Shown here in pieces: positions 13,504-14,077 of a stretch of DNA of 14,077 bases; within the stretch, counting starts at the first letter, position 1, and each line of letters starts with the position of its first letter. The stretch lies in contig JAISDM010000295.1 of the NCBI GenBank assembly GCA_031264885.1, forward strand, positions 1 to 14,077. The letters are read 5' to 3'. Under the pieces are notes generated by a model, which saw only the letters and a program-made list of their open reading frames with translations, ran no database searches and was not told the DNA's origin. Made by a program: the position numbers and the translations under genes. This stretch comes from Peptococcaceae bacterium (lineage in GTDB: Bacteria; Bacillota; Peptococcia; DRI-13; UBA5745).

Positions 13504-14077
13504 ATGAGGCCGGATATGGTTCGGGAGATACTCCGGAAAGCGGAGCGGGAGAATCGGGAAATGACGCGGCTTTGCTTCGAAGTGGAGGAAGCTCAGTTTA
13601 AACGGCTGGGAGACTGGCTGATGAAAAAAGCCGGTTTCTCGGCCAAGGCCATCAACCGGCTGAAGAACAGGGGATGGGTGGAGGTCAATGGGAAACCGGC
13701 CTTGATGAAGGATGAAATTCGTTCAGGCGACAAAATCTGCGTCCATGACCCGGTGGCGGAACCCAATCCGTATCTGCGGCCGGAGTTCATGGATTTGGAT
13801 ATCTGTTATGAGGACGAGGACGTGCTGGTTGTGAACAAGCCGCCCGGCGTCTGTGTGCATCCCAACTGCCGTTACCCCCGGGGCGCCCTGATTCAAGGCG
13901 TTATGTATCACTGGGAAATGTCGATGGGGGAAATGTTGAGAGGGGAAGCGCCGATGGAGGAAACGTCCGGCCGGGAGGCGTCCGGCGGCGGAACCGGCCG
14001 GGCCGGCGCCGCGAGGCCGCATTTGATCCACCGGCTGGATAAGGATACATCCGGATTGGTTTTGGTGGCGAAGCACG
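13504..14077 (+). CDS. RluA-family pseudouridine synthase, 5' part (runs off window)
   Basis: The frame stays open to the window end, giving 191 residues of an enzyme that isomerises uridine to pseudouridine in rRNA or tRNA. Residues about 25-80 form an S4 RNA-binding domain (LGDWLMKKAGFSAKAINRL, then WVEVNG). YEDEDVLVVNKPPGVCVHP (102-120) is the conserved first catalytic-domain strand. HRLDKDTSG (176-184) contains the catalytic Asp179. Between MYHW and RPHLIHRLDK lies an insertion of about 30 residues, Gly/Glu/Arg-rich (residues about 138-170), where relatives have a short GGEXRP-like loop. The start ATG 13504 is a best guess. It has only GGGGAA just upstream, and the frame extends back to an ATG at 13297 through low-complexity sequence. 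Which family member (RluC, RluD or another) cannot be decided from half the protein. Confidence 0.88.
   Translation, partial: MRPDMVREILRKAERENREMTRLCFEVEEAQFKRLGDWLMKKAGFSAKAINRLKNRGWVEVNGKPALMKDEIRSGDKICVHDPVAEPNPYLRPEFMDLDICYEDEDVLVVNKPPGVCVHPNCRYPRGALIQGVMYHWEMSMGEMLRGEAPMEETSGREASGGGTGRAGAARPHLIHRLDKDTSGLVLVAKH

Overview
The window looks like a chromosomal segment of an anaerobic, GC-rich Clostridia-type Firmicute. This is inferred from gene content, not from a marker gene. The evidence is an S-layer homology (SLH) domain fragment, an SseB-type remnant, a reverse rubrerythrin, an aldo/keto reductase with two 4Fe-4S motifs, strong Shine-Dalgarno sites and sigma-A-type promoters. Nearly all of it is ordinary housekeeping and stress metabolism. 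I see no CRISPR array, transposase, phage, tRNA, rRNA or defence module.

Region 1 (1-1001) is damaged. The 3' part of an SLH-domain protein runs straight into an SseB-like reading frame, which is then broken by a frameshift near 511-530. Region 2 (1002-3465) holds a promoter and palindromic repeats, then a plus-strand Fe-S aldo/keto reductase. This converges on a minus-strand reverse rubrerythrin, with one perfect 17-bp bidirectional terminator between them. The rubrerythrin promoter (TTGACA-17-TATTAT) carries a PerR-box-like palindrome over its -10. The gap behind it is filled with palindromic repeats and a 14-bp hairpin. Region 3 (3466-4464) is a minus-strand metallo-beta-lactamase-fold hydrolase, divergent from glnS, with an extended -10 promoter facing each way.

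Region 4 (4465-10249) is a co-directional run: glnS, a DUF1648-like membrane protein overlapping it by 4 nt, a repeat-filled gap, map (methionine aminopeptidase), a small single-span membrane protein, pfkA (ATP-type phosphofructokinase), and a DEAD-box RNA helicase joined to pfkA by a 1-nt overlap. Several spacings suggest co-transcription. The genes cover translation, nascent-protein processing, glycolysis and RNA remodelling rather than one pathway. Region 5 (10250-14077) is a large UPF0182 membrane protein with a low-complexity tail. Its 3' end has been imperfectly duplicated into a GC-rich minisatellite. An RluA-family pseudouridine synthase then runs off the window end.

The most unusual signal is two families of short palindromic intergenic repeats: a 44-bp unit with six copies or remnants and a 27-bp unit with three full copies and one half copy. 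They occur only between genes and often as inverted pairs. They, the SLH/SseB junction and the rubrerythrin operator deserve the closest second look.
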